Positions 38,089-50,900 of a stretch of DNA of 64,000 bases are shown one piece after another. The DNA is from Mesodorylaimus sp. YZB2_4. Its lineage: Eukaryota > Nematoda > Enoplea > Dorylaimida > Dorylaimidae. Under the pieces are notes generated by a model that searched no databases, was not told the DNA's origin, and saw only the letters and a list, made by a program, of their open reading frames with translations. Position 1 is the first letter of the stretch, and each line of letters opens with the position of its first letter. Position numbers and translations under genes: made by a program. The stretch lies in assembly GCA_030248295.1 (NCBI GenBank), contig JASANH010001446.1:806001-870000 (forward strand), read 5' to 3'.

Positions 38089-38599
38089 AGACGTCGATCT
38101 GGTGTTGATGCTGTGTGTGATGACCTCTTGATGTCTGCTTTTGAATTGCATGCTGGTGTCGAGTCTTGCGTAGTAAAAATCTCGATCGGCGTGACGATCT
38201 CTGTCGCTGGTTCCACACGCTGGTTCCACCAGGCTCAGCTGCCGTGGAAGGAGAAGGAGAACGACGTATGTGCCAGTCTCTGTCAACTTTGTATCCTTGG
38301 CCTTACTGTAGGTGATGAATAAGAAGGAGCATCGTCAGGGGTTCTGCTGTTTCGCCATGAGTGGCTTATCCAGCTTTCGTCGCCTAAGCGGGAAGAGTGC
38401 TGACAAAACAAATATAACTGATGGCACAAACAAAACTTGGGCTTACCTCTGGGGTCATGTGCATCAGGTGTTCCATCCATGGGTCAGCGATAAACAACTG
38501 CAGCTGCAAGTCAGGCAGGCTCATCGACTGGAGACCAGTGTTCATAAAGCCCATGACTTTTCCTGCTGGTTTGGTTAGGGAACCTAAAAAAAGCCAAAT

Positions 38600-40128
38600 T
38601 TAATTGATGCTCTCACTGACAGTGACATTGGGTTCCTTGCCTGTACCAAACAGATAATACTGAATTGGAGCCTTATACTGTCTGAATCAGGCGCTTTGGA
38701 AAAATCCGTTCGTCATGGCAGTTGCGTTAGTTTTGTAAGCGAGGAACACTGCAATGTGGTCATTCATATTGGCGCCAACTGCTGGACTGTCCACCAAGAC
38801 GGGAATGGAGAACTGTTCCAGCTGTTTCTTAGGACCAATACCGGACAGAAGTAGCAGATGAGGCAAGTTTATGGTGCCGCCGGACACGATGACGTCGATG
38901 TTGGCTGCACGGTGCTGTGGTTGCTTATTGCCGTGGACATACTGGACACCTGTACCAATCCAACTGGCTCTTTTTTTTAGTATCTACGCGAAGATGACAC
39001 ATTTTTTATGAACAGAGGCAGCTTTTTGTGCAGCGCTACCATACGCCCAGATAAGGCGTCCAATAACATGTGAACACGAGAATACTATTCTGCGTCTTGG
39101 GCCGCCTCATTCGATGTGCAGTAGTAACTACTGTCAGCTTTGCTTTCATGCATGAACAGCTAACTGTGGATTAGATGAACCGAATTGTGTGCGTGTTCAA
39201 CTAATAGTAAGCTGTCCAATAATCTCCTTACCTTGGTAACGTACGCATTTAAGGTCACATGCAAATTAGGTCTCTCCATGGCAGGCTTTTGCGGCGCTCA
39301 TTCTCCTTCCCCACTTGTCTATATTGAATTGCGTATAGCTGAATGCCTCGAACTCGTTTCCATTGGTATCGTCCAGGAATTTGTACCCCGCGCCGATCAC
39401 TGCCTCGCGAGTGCTTTCTCCTAAGGGAGTTTGGAAAGGTATATTGACTGTCACGGGACCGTCGTAGCCGTGATCGTCGCTTCGACCTTTTTCTCCATTT
39501 TCTTGAAGTAGGGCAAAAGATCTTGGTAGCTCCATCACTCATTGCTCAGGTTATGCGCCCAATGATCATAATCTTTAGGACTGCATCGAACCCAGTTCAT
39601 GAAATTACTGATGCTGGAACCGCCAAGACCTTTGCCCCTCGGCCATCGAGCTTGCTGCAGAAAGAACATCTGTGAACACAGTAAAGCCATGTGGATAGGT
39701 AAAAATATCTTACCATGTTTTTCAACGCCCCACAACAATATTTCTGTGGCTCAGTCAGGTACTGCCAATCAAATTCGTTCAGTTGTAAGCGAGACACCAG
39801 ACCAGGAATGTGGGAGAACCAATACTGATCTTCTTCATAACCTGCTTCCAGGAGGAGGACACTCACCGACGGGTCTTCAGATAGTCGAGCAGCCACCACT
39901 CATCCCGCCGTACCACCGCCAACTGCAGAAAAGATAAGATCAATGCTCAACACTTCCTATGCTAGCATTCATTCGAGTACCTATGACATAGTCGTAGATG
40001 GTGTTTAACTCTTGGGGCTTCCTGACCTTCGCAGTGGCATTACGAGTCTGACTGTAATAATAGGCCAATAAAGCTACAGCAAGAACAAAAAAATTTGAGC
40101 ATTTCAAAGAGTTGCCACTGCTGCGCAT
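38600..40128 (-). pseudogene. GMC oxidoreductase (glucose dehydrogenase-like) pseudogene
   Basis: Reading the - strand: an ATG at 40128 opens a hydrophobic leader (FFVLAVALLAYYYS) and NTIYDYVI, followed after an intron by VGGGTAG, the FAD dinucleotide-binding motif. Then come VVAARLSEDPSVSVLLLEAGY and, after another intron, WPRGKGLGGSSISNFM, both family hallmarks. Later, IVSGGTINLPHLLLLSGIGP and VGANMNDH mark the second signature region. The frame is broken by TGA stops after GGGTAG, after LSNE and after FFQSA, and by shifts near FKKMEK and near RPNLHV. Family members are about 550-620 residues; the C-terminal third and catalytic His are not visible. Functional relatives oxidise alcohols or sugars. 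Confidence 0.8.
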
Positions 40129-41956
40129 GGACAGCTGTATGTGCCGCTGAGTATTTCATGAAGGTAATTGTGTCAGGCTGACAACGATGGCAATATATAC
40201 CGTATTCCGACCAGGGACTTTGCGCCAAGGTTTTGTAAGCCTTTTTTCAGATCGGTTATGTTACCGTGTGTAAAATGGGACAGAAGTCGCGTGCTGCATC
40301 GATGCGCAGACCGCGTTTTGATGCTCTGTGTAGCGTGACTGCTGGGGCTGCCACGAGATTCGGAAAAAGGAGATTTAGTGTGTGGGTGGGTGTAAATTTC
40401 GCACAGCTAAAAAGTCGTCGCAGTCAGTGTCAACTATAGGACTGTGTATAAAAAGACGACTTCCAGTGTCATTTCAGTGAAGTTGGTTAGAAACAAGAGC
40501 AAGTCAGACAAAGTGTGCAGGTGATTGTCAATATATCCAATGCCGGAGGTATATTCAGCCCCGTGAGTCTGGGGCTGGGAAGGGGTCTCCGAGCCCCTAT
40601 CGTGATGTGGCTGGGAAGGGGTTCTGGGCACACCTGGCACGGGGCTCGAAAGGGGTATTCCCTGCCACGTTGTGAGCGTGGCTGACTACCAGGCGGCGAT
40701 TGGGTTATTTACGATTTGTAGGTTATTATAGGCGTTTTTGTTTTCTGACTCCGTATCAGCGCATAAATTAGGTAATGTTTCATCAGCTCAATAGTCGGAT
40801 GAAGTCTCAATGCATGAATAAACTGCCCGATGAGTGCTCTCCTCCTTTGCTGGTTTATCATTCATTTGCGAAACCCCAACGACCATCAGTGCATCCGAGT
40901 AGGCGGCTCGTGGCTGAGATCATTACTGTTATTTAGTGGACTAACAACTAGCGTCCAAGCGGAAAATGTACTTTCGACAAAAATGCCTTCTTTTGTCTGG
41001 GTAGTCAGCCGATGAACAGATGCGCAAAAAGCTTTCTGTGACTGGTACTGGACTCGATATCCATGAAAGAAGATCCAAGTGTTTGCAGATGATGATTTAC
41101 GACTAGTTCGAGCTTGCACGGATCTTGTTCAGTCGGCGAACACAGGCTGGTCTTGGGGCATTATTTGGAAGTATAGCTTAAACGTACCATTTCAAATATC
41201 ATTAGCTACAAGCGGCAGTGGCAGTGCTTGGACATCGACGAATGGGTCACTCACCAACTAATAACGCGTCGTTCTCGGAGGGCACTAAGGATAAGCTTCG
41301 ACCTCACCTGGCCAAATCCATTAACCACTTTACCCTTTTTGGCAGAGGCCTGTAAAAACTTGGACTTGGAATGTTCCATTCGGTACGTTTGCACACACCG
41401 TACTTCGTATGGTACGCTAATTTGCACTCAGAAACTGAAAACTACGAAACCGCCGCCTGGTAGTCAGTGAAGTCCTTGGCTCGCCCTAGGGCTATCTAGG
41501 GCTGTCCATAGGATGGCTCAAGCCACAGGAACCAACCCACGCATCCCACGGACACCTTGCAATATAGTTTATTAGCCACCCTCACCACGCTCGGCCTTAT
41601 ACAGGTAGCCCAACTGGAAGTCCTCAACCGTATTGGTACCTATCAATCGAATCGCTCGGCCTTATACAGGTATACATAAATGTTCGTGGCACTCATTGTT
41701 CGAATTGTAGGCCCTATTAAAGACCTTGTATGTATGTGAATTCATGCAGAGTTTTTCTTCTTAGGCACAAAGGTAAACACTTTATTCCGGTACACAATGT
41801 TAACGAGCTGCCTGTCGAATACCAACTGACGCGCGTCAGCGCTTTGGTCCACATGATCACGGTCCGATTGCACCAGCTGATCAACAGCTCTTGTACAATG
41901 GCGGAGAAAATTTTTTGATCTTTTGTTCGTAACAACAACTCGAAACTTTGCATCAG
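40129..41956. other. Intergenic, with short GC-rich direct repeats
   Basis: The segment 40.56-40.68 kb repeats GGGGCTGGGAAGGGG-like units. The 20-bp string CGCTCGGCCTTATACAGGTA occurs twice, near 41.59 and 41.66 kb. It may include the left part of the MULE element to the right. No gene was recognised. Confidence 0.35.
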
Positions 41957-42901
41957 TCAGAATTCTGGGTGGCGGACGGCACATTTGAAAAATCTCCAAG
42001 GTATTTCAAGCAACTGTATACCATACATGGACTCGTTAATGGAGAAGGTAATGTACCGTGTGTACTGTTCAAACAGCAACACCAACACTTTGGTTGCCTG
42101 TAGGAATCCCATTATGCCACACCCTCATGCCGGACAAGACTGAACAGTCATACAGACGACTCTTTTTGTCATTACGTAATGCTCTAATTGACCGATTCCA
42201 AAGCGTTGGTCGCCTGCACACTATTCTTCTAGATTTCGAGATGGCTGCTCATCAAGCAGCTAGGGCAGTGTTCGAGCCTGGTAAGTTTGAAGGTGGCTGT
42301 TGCACTTGGCCTAACTTGTAGCTACTAGTATTGACTGCTTTAGAACACGTGATCACGCGTGGATGCGTCTTCCACTTTGCTCAATGCCTTTTGCGCGAGG
42401 TGAATCGGTTACAACTGCGAAACACGTATCTCGCCGGCGTGTAAAATCCTGATGGTCCCGGAGTGGAAAGCCGATTTTATCGATGGGTTCGAATGCTGCA
42501 AGCCCTTTCCCGTATTCCGCCTCATCAAGTTCAGCCATGGGACGAGGTTTTGCAGTATCCTCCCAGAGCTGATCAGTACCGTGGGGCGAAATTTCATGCG
42601 TTTAAGACCTATTTTCAAGTAGACCAAGTAGCCTTGTCACTCTAGCAATACACTGCGTAATTACCAATCTAAATTAAGTGAACATATTTCATAGCGTACA
42701 TGGATGAGAGACTACCGCATTTGGAATCACTACGACAACGTCTGGCGAGTATGCGCGCGTTTGCAAGGGAAACCTGGCCCTCGGACAACAAATCATGCGG
42801 AAGGATGGCACAACCGTTTGAATTACGATTTTGAACATGGTGTTCAACCGATGCCCAACACCTTTCTTCACTGGCTACAGGGTGTGGTTCACCGAACTGA
42901 T
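41957..42901 (+). mobile_element. MULE (Mutator-like) transposase, spliced, one nonsense codon
   Basis: Exons 41957-42047, 42104-42280, 42344-42618 and 42695-42901 join in frame across three short GT-AG introns (56, 63 and 76 bp). The product follows the MULE transposase domain: WVADGTFEKSPRYFKQLYTI (first catalytic D), MPDKTEQSYRRLF, LLDFEMAAHQAARAVF (second D), GCVFHFAQ, ALSRIPP, and NHAEGWHNRLN with following hydrophobic residues. Genomic copies of this type in animals are often preceded by a FLYWCH zinc finger, but none was found upstream. The third exon has one in-frame TAA at 42442-42444, so the copy is probably dead. Flanking TIRs were not found. Confidence 0.8.
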
Positions 42902-43515
42902 GTAAGTTCAATGGGTAATTAGTTCTAGTCGACTCTGATAGAGAAAGCTGTTGTTTATGTCTTTAGCTGAGGATAAATCAGCTACTCGGGGTGCACAGCC
43001 TCGGCCAAGGGATCCAAGATACTCTGGAGTGGACCAACGAATTGTATATGCAAAAGCAAGGTTTATTCATCACGGCCCATTCGTCATTGAAAGAATTTTT
43101 AGCCCCCAAGTGAAAGCGTATTTATTGCACATATCTTTCTTGTTAGGGGGTATCAAAGTTCAGGAGAATCAGGCTGATCAAAATATAGCATAGAAGGTGT
43201 GCTACTGACACCCTGGTGACAAGCTTTGTACGCTTACACGTATGGATCATATAATATTGCCAGTTTCCTTAGTCTTTTCTTACTTTACCATTTATGATGC
43301 GGTCTAATTTAACGATTGATCTTATTGCTTATTGATTGCATATTTTAGCAACAGAGTGAAGAAAATTTCTGCACACGTTGAAAATTTACGGATGAACTAA
43401 ACTAGCGGTTACAGTTGGAGCGCTCGAGTCGCGGCGGCCGTGTTTGAGGGGCAAGTAAAAAACCACTCGCTGAATCGGGACACTCGCGGAAATGGGAATC
43501 TACGGTCTATGCGAG

Positions 43516-44121
43516 CAAGGAGTTGGACCTATAAATAAGAAGGAGACTGCATCTTCTATACCGCAATGTTATAAATTTCCAGCGGGCTTATTTACACCTT
43601 GTCATAAGCAGTTTCAAGTGTCTGTGCCAAGTGTGCGCAGTCGGCCTCATAGTTCTTGGTGATCAAATTTAATTTTATATTGCATTTTTGACGAATAAAA
43701 AGGTGTAAAAAGAAACAGAAGACGTTTCGACGACACTTACCATTATTGCTTAATTTTGAACCGTTTTATGGACGGCTATTCTGATTCATATCAATTTCGG
43801 CAATGGATTAGGTACTGTACTGTGTTATTAGAAATGTTTTTCGAACGCTAAAATTTATGTTCTGTCAAAAAGTGCGATCGAACCAGTAAAACTTCTTTTT
43901 CCTTCATCATGGCTGGCATTATATTCTATTTTTCTTCTTGTTTTCTTTGCGTATATTTGTTTTCCCCCACACCAGCGAAGGGAAGACCCAAAGGGGAGGC
44001 CGCGCACACTCTGCGCAGACACAAACTGCTTATGACAAGGTGTAAATAAGCCCGCTGGAAATTTATAACATTGCGGTATAGGAAATGCAGTCTCCTTCTG
44101 ATTTATAGGTCCAACTCCTTG
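43516..44121. mobile_element. 606-bp fold-back element with long TIRs
   Basis: The left arm 43516-43648 starts CAAGGAGTTGGACC. The right arm, about 43996-44121, is its inverse and ends GGTCCAACTCCTTG. The arms are about 130 bp and well conserved. The 7-bp sequence ATGCGAG flanks both sides (43509-43515 and 44122-44128), consistent with a target-site duplication. The centre is non-coding. It is a MITE or fold-back element of unknown superfamily. Confidence 0.8.
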
Positions 44122-44725
44122 ATGCGAGGGGGCGCGGCCAGGGAGGACACGTGCGCGGGGGGATTACTGTACCGCCAACTTGCCATCCTGTGACTGTCCC
44201 AAAAAAGTCACATGATCACAAACTTCATTCCTGGGCAAGCATAATCAGCCGATAAGGCAAGATAAACACCTAGGGTCCAGACCTCTTCTGTTATTTGATA
44301 ACTTTTATAACATTTTTGGGCCTTTGCCTTTAGCTGGCTAGCCGCATTGTGGCCCGGCCGATTTACTATCACATATATTAAATAAGAGCTCATACGCTCG
44401 CCTGCTTAAGGAACAGCCATGCTCCGATCAGGGTCCAAAATGTACTGACCTTGAAAATGCAAATCCCCCTCAAATGTGTGCTCCGTCCAGGATAAATATA
44501 ATTGCAATTTTTCATTCCCTGGGGAGACTTTCTAGTTGACTCGGGATTCCCTTTGCACACCACTTCTGATACTTCTAATCGAGTCAGCGCAAATGACTTA
44601 CCATTTTTCACTCTATGAAACCTGATAGAGTGTCACATATAAATTTGCCTCTCCTCACAGTGATAACCCCAATATCTAACCTACAGAGTCTAGTTGCAGT
44701 CGACATCCAATCATCACTGTGTTCT

Positions 44726-45019
44726 TTATCCAGCTTTGCACGTGTTCGGTGGGTTATGCCATTGGAAATTGTCATTCGTACACCAGCAGGCTTTTGTCTG
44801 GCCGCCCAACGACTTGCACTGACCTTTCCTGTAGTCGTTGCAACTACACCGAGCATTGCAGCATTTCTCCTCTTTGCACAAATCCTCTAAACAAAAAGAA
44901 AATGCCGCAATATTTGCCAAAATCTGCAAATAAAACATTTTACGTCCACAAGCCGCTTGCGATCGAACTGAAGTCACAACCAGGAGACAAATAAGGATAC
45001 AAGCAAAAATAATTTTCAT
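44726..45019 (-). CDS. Small secreted cysteine-rich peptide, CS-alpha-beta-like
   Basis: Exons 45019-44944 and 44886-44726 give a 78-residue precursor. The N-terminus is a clear signal peptide (MKIIFACILICLLVVTSVRS). The mature part has ten Cys, including CC, a C-x3-C pair, a G-x-C and a terminal-type C-x-C, the order seen in cysteine-stabilised alpha-beta peptides such as defensins. The intron (44887-44943) is 57 bp, a multiple of three with no stop, so an unspliced message would also be open and insert 19 hydrophobic residues. Function is unknown; antimicrobial or other secreted defence roles are typical of such folds. Not assigned to a named family. Confidence 0.6.
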   Translation of the reverse strand: MKIIFACILICLLVVTSVRSQAACGRKMFYLQILANIAAFSFCLEDLCKEEKCCNARCSCNDYRKGQCKSLGGQTKACWCTNDNFQWHNPPNTCKAG

Positions 45020-45378
45020 TCTGATTTGATTTTCTTGACTTTCTCACTTACGTTCACGAAATCGCCCAAAAGCAGTTCTAGGTTGCACTGGCTGGCACTG
45101 AAAAGGGGAAGGTGAAAACAAAGAAGCCCCCTCATAAACAGCCTCGTGACAAAGTAAAATTAATTGATGCAACTGTTTCTTGGATTCGAGATGCCCTCCC
45201 AGACGCTGATTTATGATAGAGCAGGGTGCTCAATACGTCAAATAGTGCGCATATTCACTTGCGCATCTTGTCTTACATCTTGGCACTGATTCTTCTCTCA
45301 ATGCTATCCGCTAGCACGACGCACATTTTTACTTTTTCGAGCGCATACAACATAACATAGCAAAACATCGTCCAGAGA

Positions 45379-47987
45379 TCAGAACTGTGAATTTTTTCCT
45401 AAGTGAACATAGATCAGCGATTTTCGTCCTCCACCTTTCGATCGCTTATGTCTCCTGGTGATCGTCTTCGTTTTACGACTTTGCTGCTCTTCGTCCACGC
45501 TCGATCCGCTTCCCCTCTTTTCTTCCAAACTGATGTTCGATTCGTCCATATCGAACATGCTCAAGTCGCTGAAACTTTCCGCCACAACTCGAGGTGCTTG
45601 CGGAGAATGAAGAACACAAGCTTCCGAGAGTAATCGATAACACTCCAGCGAAGATGGCAATGACAGATTCTTGTCAGTGGCATGGATCAGTGTGGGGACC
45701 TTGGCATAGGAATTGACGACGACCGCAGGACATGTGAATGTCTCACTTTTGAGTGGATCAGGATCGAATGAGACCGTGTTTCGAAATTTGGAGCAGGAAT
45801 GTGGGCTGAAATTGCCCCTGGCAGCTTTCTTGGACCGATGGCCGACAGGATGTGTCGATGGGGAGGAGTCACATTGGCTACTTGAACTGGCGCCCGCCCC
45901 TCGGCCATCCTTGACCATCGCACATCTCTCGCTCCCTCTTTGCCGGCTCCTTCGTTTGTACATGGCCCGAATAGGATTCAGTGCTAGCAGAAATGTAATG
46001 ACCGTACTCTCAGATACGACACTTCCCTTACGCGACCCCTTTTTTTGACGTCCAGCCAACCAGAAGAACAGCAGAGGGTTCCATATGACCGACGACATGG
46101 CTGGACAATGAACGATTAGGGCGAAAAAGTAAGGTTGTGAATCGACGAAGGCTGGAACTTGACTGTAATCACGAAGTATATTAAAGAAAGTTAATGGTGC
46201 CCACGAACCTATGAAGGCTACTACCATCATGATAAGAATGTAAGTCACTTTCTTTTTCCTTCTAATTGCCTCCAGTCGTTGTCCATTAGACAGGCTGCCA
46301 GCAAACTGCTTATTCTCAATCATCATGTCTCGTTGTACCTTCCTCATGATGGAACTATAGCAGTATGCAATAATGAACATGGGCACCACGAACTGAATGC
46401 ACATTATGCACGTGCCAAATACTCGTTTATATTCCGGCCGCCATGACTCATCGCAAAAACTGCCGCAGAAAAAAACCTAGAATAAATTAGAATTTTAGTA
46501 GTACTTTCACTTCATCTCTGTCTCATTAGATGTGTGCACTGATGCGTACGTATTTATTTACGACTTCTCTCTCACGACCGAAGGGAATAAGGTTATGCAC
46601 GGGTGGAGAGAAGAGGGAAGCTCATTTGGGTGCTGTCATTACAGGGTTTTTGGGATTCAGCCCTTTTGGCACAGAAAAAGCTCGGAGAGTAATCACGAGG
46701 AAATATCATGTCAGAAACACAGGATCGGCTTTGATAGCTTTCTGAATTTTATAGTATTGAGAGTGTGTAAGAGATAACAACCCTCCATGGACGTGTTCAC
46801 GACACGCTGGTAGTGAAGCACATCCGGAACAGATAGTTGGCACGCTTTGGATATAAACGCTGCTGGCAAAAATACACTTAATATGTACTGATCTCGTTGC
46901 CCCCATTTAAAATTGCAACTCACACCTTTGTCGACAGTTGCAAAGACTTACCATGAGGACCACTTTAATCTCAAGTTCAATAGCAATAAGGTTCCAATTT
47001 TTCAGGCCTAGCATAATTGAAACTTCAACTTATCCTTGCACCCAATTCTAGCCATGATTATTGCTTGCTCCCCAGGCGGGTATATTTGTCGTGATCCCCG
47101 AGGTGTCCTGATCGAATTGAACAGGACTTGGATCTTTTTTAAAAGCTGATCGAACTGACGTCATATGTGGAAAAACTCAGCGTTGAAAAAGTAGTTCGAG
47201 AAACTTTAAGACGGGTTTTGGACTTCAGTCTTCTTGAGTGGAGTGGTCTTGAGTGCTTGCCACGGTCTCATGAGAAATGGGAGATGAAGCAAAACGAAAA
47301 GAGATTACAATGCAGCAGTTCCTGTGCAAATTAGACTTAGGGATAGGCTCTTATGCCCGATCATATCTACTATTTGGATTCAATGAAATGTAAACGCCAA
47401 ACAAAGGCCAAACTTACCTTGAATTCTTCCAGATAGGCTGATCCATCTCTCACGCCGTAGCTCAGTACCAACGGCAGACTCAGAGCACATGCCACTATCC
47501 ACGTGATAGCAATAGAGACGAATGATTGGACCAAAGTCACGGGCGGTCTGGTCGGATCGATAATATGCACATATTTGTCCACAGCGATCATGGTCAGTGT
47601 CAGGCTAGTAATGATAACACTCATGGCCTGACACAGTGGTATGGCACGACAGAGTACACCACCAAATATCCAATGTTTCATGATTATAGCCACAGGCGAG
47701 AAGGGTACTGAGGTCAGACAAAGCAAAAAATCGGATGCCATCAAGTTTACCAAAAATACATACTGCGCTGAATGCAACTTCTTGTCACTAATTACTCGAA
47801 TTATAACACCCGCATTACCGAATACACCAATCAGAAATATCAAGGCGTACACAATGCCAACGATGACGCGTACGGCCAGCAGTGTTGTCCAGTCAGATGT
47901 GTTCTTGGCCGAATACTCGCCAATATCCACACAACTGTTGGCCAGAATTCCAGAAAGGTTAGCCTCCTGCGATTCTAACCCATCCAT
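45379..47987 (-). CDS. NPY/NPF-type neuropeptide G-protein-coupled receptor
   Basis: Two exons, 47987-47418 and 46476-45379, joined in phase 0 inside extracellular loop 2, give 555 residues. Seven membrane helices can be placed: TM1 with GN, TM2 NLMASDFLL, TM3 after Cys and ending in DKY, TM4 with Trp, TM5 FVVPMFIIAYCY, TM6 GSWAPLTFFNILRDY and TM7 SSVIWNPLLFFW. The TM6 W-x-PL-x-x-FN pattern resembles neuropeptide Y/F receptors. Loop Cys residues for the usual disulphide are present. Deviations: DKY instead of DRY, and NPLLF instead of NPxxY. The cytoplasmic tail is long (about 200 residues), Ser-rich with basic clusters. The ATG is preceded in frame by an open stretch after a possible acceptor, so the N-terminus may extend upstream. 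Expected role: surface receptor for an amidated peptide. Confidence 0.85.
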
Positions 47988-50900
47988 ACTGTACTCACAG
48001 CGGTTATGTCCTACATCAAGACAAGAGAACGTTTTGTATATAGTTTACCCTAACACAGCGCCAGTGTGCTTGCCAGGGGACTCGGACCACAAGCAGAGAT
48101 AAAAGCAGATTTGCAGGCACTAGGATCAGTACGTTGTAGGTAACATACTTACAGTCAGTCCGGCAGATCTCAGTTTCTGAATTCCAGCATGTGCGCGAAG
48201 GTTCTACTAATGGCTTCCAGACACCCGTTGTCTAACGAGACCTAGAGCAATCTGGGTACTTCTTCAAATCAAAATATTCAACAAACCATGACAAGTTCTC
48301 TGAGCTATTTCGTTTGCGGTCTACTCTGAATGCACACACGCACGAATCCCAGTTTCCGCTCACTTCCGCTTTTAAGTCAGTCTTTCGGACATGTGATGCT
48401 CGAACGGAGACTTCACACAATCGCGCCATTGGCTGGCCTGGGGTCGCTGGCCAACTGTAATCCAGGCAGCGTAGAGCAAGCCGAGTTCCCTTTTGCGTTT
48501 CATCGCCTGCCTAAGCTCCAATTCAATAAACCTACGCCTTTGACCATAACAGATCCGTAATCAAGGACGGATGGGACCAAGCAGAATTCCCTTCAGGCTT
48601 TCTTTAGACGTAAAACACACGCGCTTTTTTTCTTACAACTTCGTCTTGTTGAGAGCTCTGACTATCATAAATACAAATTGTGGCAAGTTTTTCTAAGTTT
48701 GTACATTTGTACGATGAAACCCATCTTTCGAAGTGAAAAACCTGACTGGCGCCCACCACGACGCCTCAATAAACCAATGCCAAATCACTTAGACACCTGC
48801 AAGGGCTTCATTAGGACTGAGCTCGACCCCATAACACTCACCGTAGTCGATCTGCAAACCAATCTCCTCAACTCGTAAATCATAGCGCGTAATCTACCAC
48901 ACGACTTCTTAGCCGTCCTGTCAGACATAGAACAAGTGCGGGACTCCTGCGGGTTGTTTGGCTGCCTAATCCCTTTGTACAGTCCTACTGTTCCAATAAT
49001 TTCACGATACTTTGATCGACTGTGCCAGTGCGAGCGGCACTGAAGCAATGCGCAAAACGAATACACGATATTTATGAGATAAGTACAAGAAATGGCAGGG
49101 TGACGAGGCATGACAGTCGACTCAAGGCACCGTCTTGAAAGCAAAAATAAATAAGATCCCAATTGACGAATCGCAAAGGCTTCTACGGGGAGAAAAGACA
49201 TTTTTTGCAGTTGAAAATGCTTTGAAGTTTTTTCCCGCGATGAGATTTTCAAATCGATCAGCTCCTAGCTTAAAGCTAGAACCAAGAAAAACTCCTTCGC
49301 CCCCGACGAACCGACCAGCGGTTCTCTTATGTCTAACGAGCCCTCCTTTTATTAGTCATGAAAACGGAGTCCAGCTTTTGAGAGGACCACTGTTGGAAAA
49401 GTATAAATTACATGCCCATCCACTAACGACAAGACGACACCCCTGATTGAAACACCCACCTTCAGCCCTAATGACCATGACGCGCGGGACTAGTCCCTAA
49501 TAGGAATCCACTGTAGGCTCTCCCAAACCTGCCCGAGCCTTTCTCGCTGCAGGTATCGAACCGAGATAATAAGCGCCGTGCTCGATAGAAATATTCCTAA
49601 CTGCCTTTGTTCGAAAGTAAAAGGATTCGAAATTAAAAGTGGCACCGAGAGCGATTATAAATTCTAATAATTACTTCGGGCATCTGTCGCAGTGTTACGC
49701 AATAATGCAGGCAGGTTCAGCCTGATGACACCACGCGCTGCTCTGTGATAAAGTGGAAACTCGGAAGATCAAAATACATTTGCCTGTTTCTAAAAAACTA
49801 AATTCTCGCACTGAATGCAAAAAGGTAAAAAACGTTCGTCTCGATTTAAAATTGAGCACGAAACGGGCAACAAAACCGTGGCAATTTAAAAATAATGCAG
49901 AGACAAATTCAATAACTCGGCATTGAAGTGGGCGAAAAGAAGACGAGACGAAAACGAGAGAGAGAGAAAGGCGAACACGAGGGTTTTCTTCCTCGATTCC
50001 ATTCTCTTGTGTTAACCCATGCCTTTTTTAAAAAGAAATTTGCGGTGCCCAAGGCTCAATGAGTTGGCGATCGACGAACGCTCTAGCGAACGCGAAGCAA
50101 CAAATTACGTACTTGGGACTCTCTATCGTGACTGATTTAATATCCAACTATGGGAAGTCGAGCGAATGAAAGCTCCTCGCGACGTGTTAGACCGTCCTGG
50201 GCTTAGCTTTGACGAAGTCTCACTGGACCACCCTCCCTCCGAGTCGGAGAAGAGCCAAAACAGCCGAAGGAAAGATGGAAATTGGACCCAGTCTCTTCCT
50301 TCCACCAATCTCTCACTCACTATTCACTTGCCATGAATGCACGAAGGAAAAGCGATTTACCCAAATGGTCTAATTTTGCACTAACTTTTAGGTTAAACGA
50401 CCAGGCCAGTGTTTTATTTCTGAATCATAAGCTAGTCTAGCGTAGGACAATCTGGCCACCTGGCTTCCGCAAGCCCAACATTCCCACAAAGTTTTCACTA
50501 AAAACTGATGACTGCGCTGCAGGCAATATCCCGAGTCGAGGATGAGGCAGATCAAGTTTTCGTATGACAATTTTTCAGACGATGAGTAGGAATCTCAGTT
50601 TATAGATTTTCTGTTTTTTTAAGTGCAAACAATCACATCTGCTCGGTCCAGCTAAAATAATTATCAACGTATCCTTTTATTGCAATGTTCCGAGCGGCCT
50701 AACTTATTCCGCACATTCTTCTGTGAGTGCGAGTTAACGATATAATGGGTACATACTTTTGTGTAATTCGACCCCAGATGGACGAGATAATGCCGGTTTT
50801 GTGGAGTGGGAATGTCCCTTTGGCAATGAGATGCGTGATGGAGAAGAGAAGAGGAGCAGGCAATGGTGGAATTCGAAGCTCGTACTCAGCTGAGGATGAA

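Noticed and set aside
38600..40128. Selenocysteine or alternative code to explain TGA in the GMC gene
   Set aside because: Frame shifts accompany the stops and TGA ends intact genes nearby, so decay is the simpler explanation.
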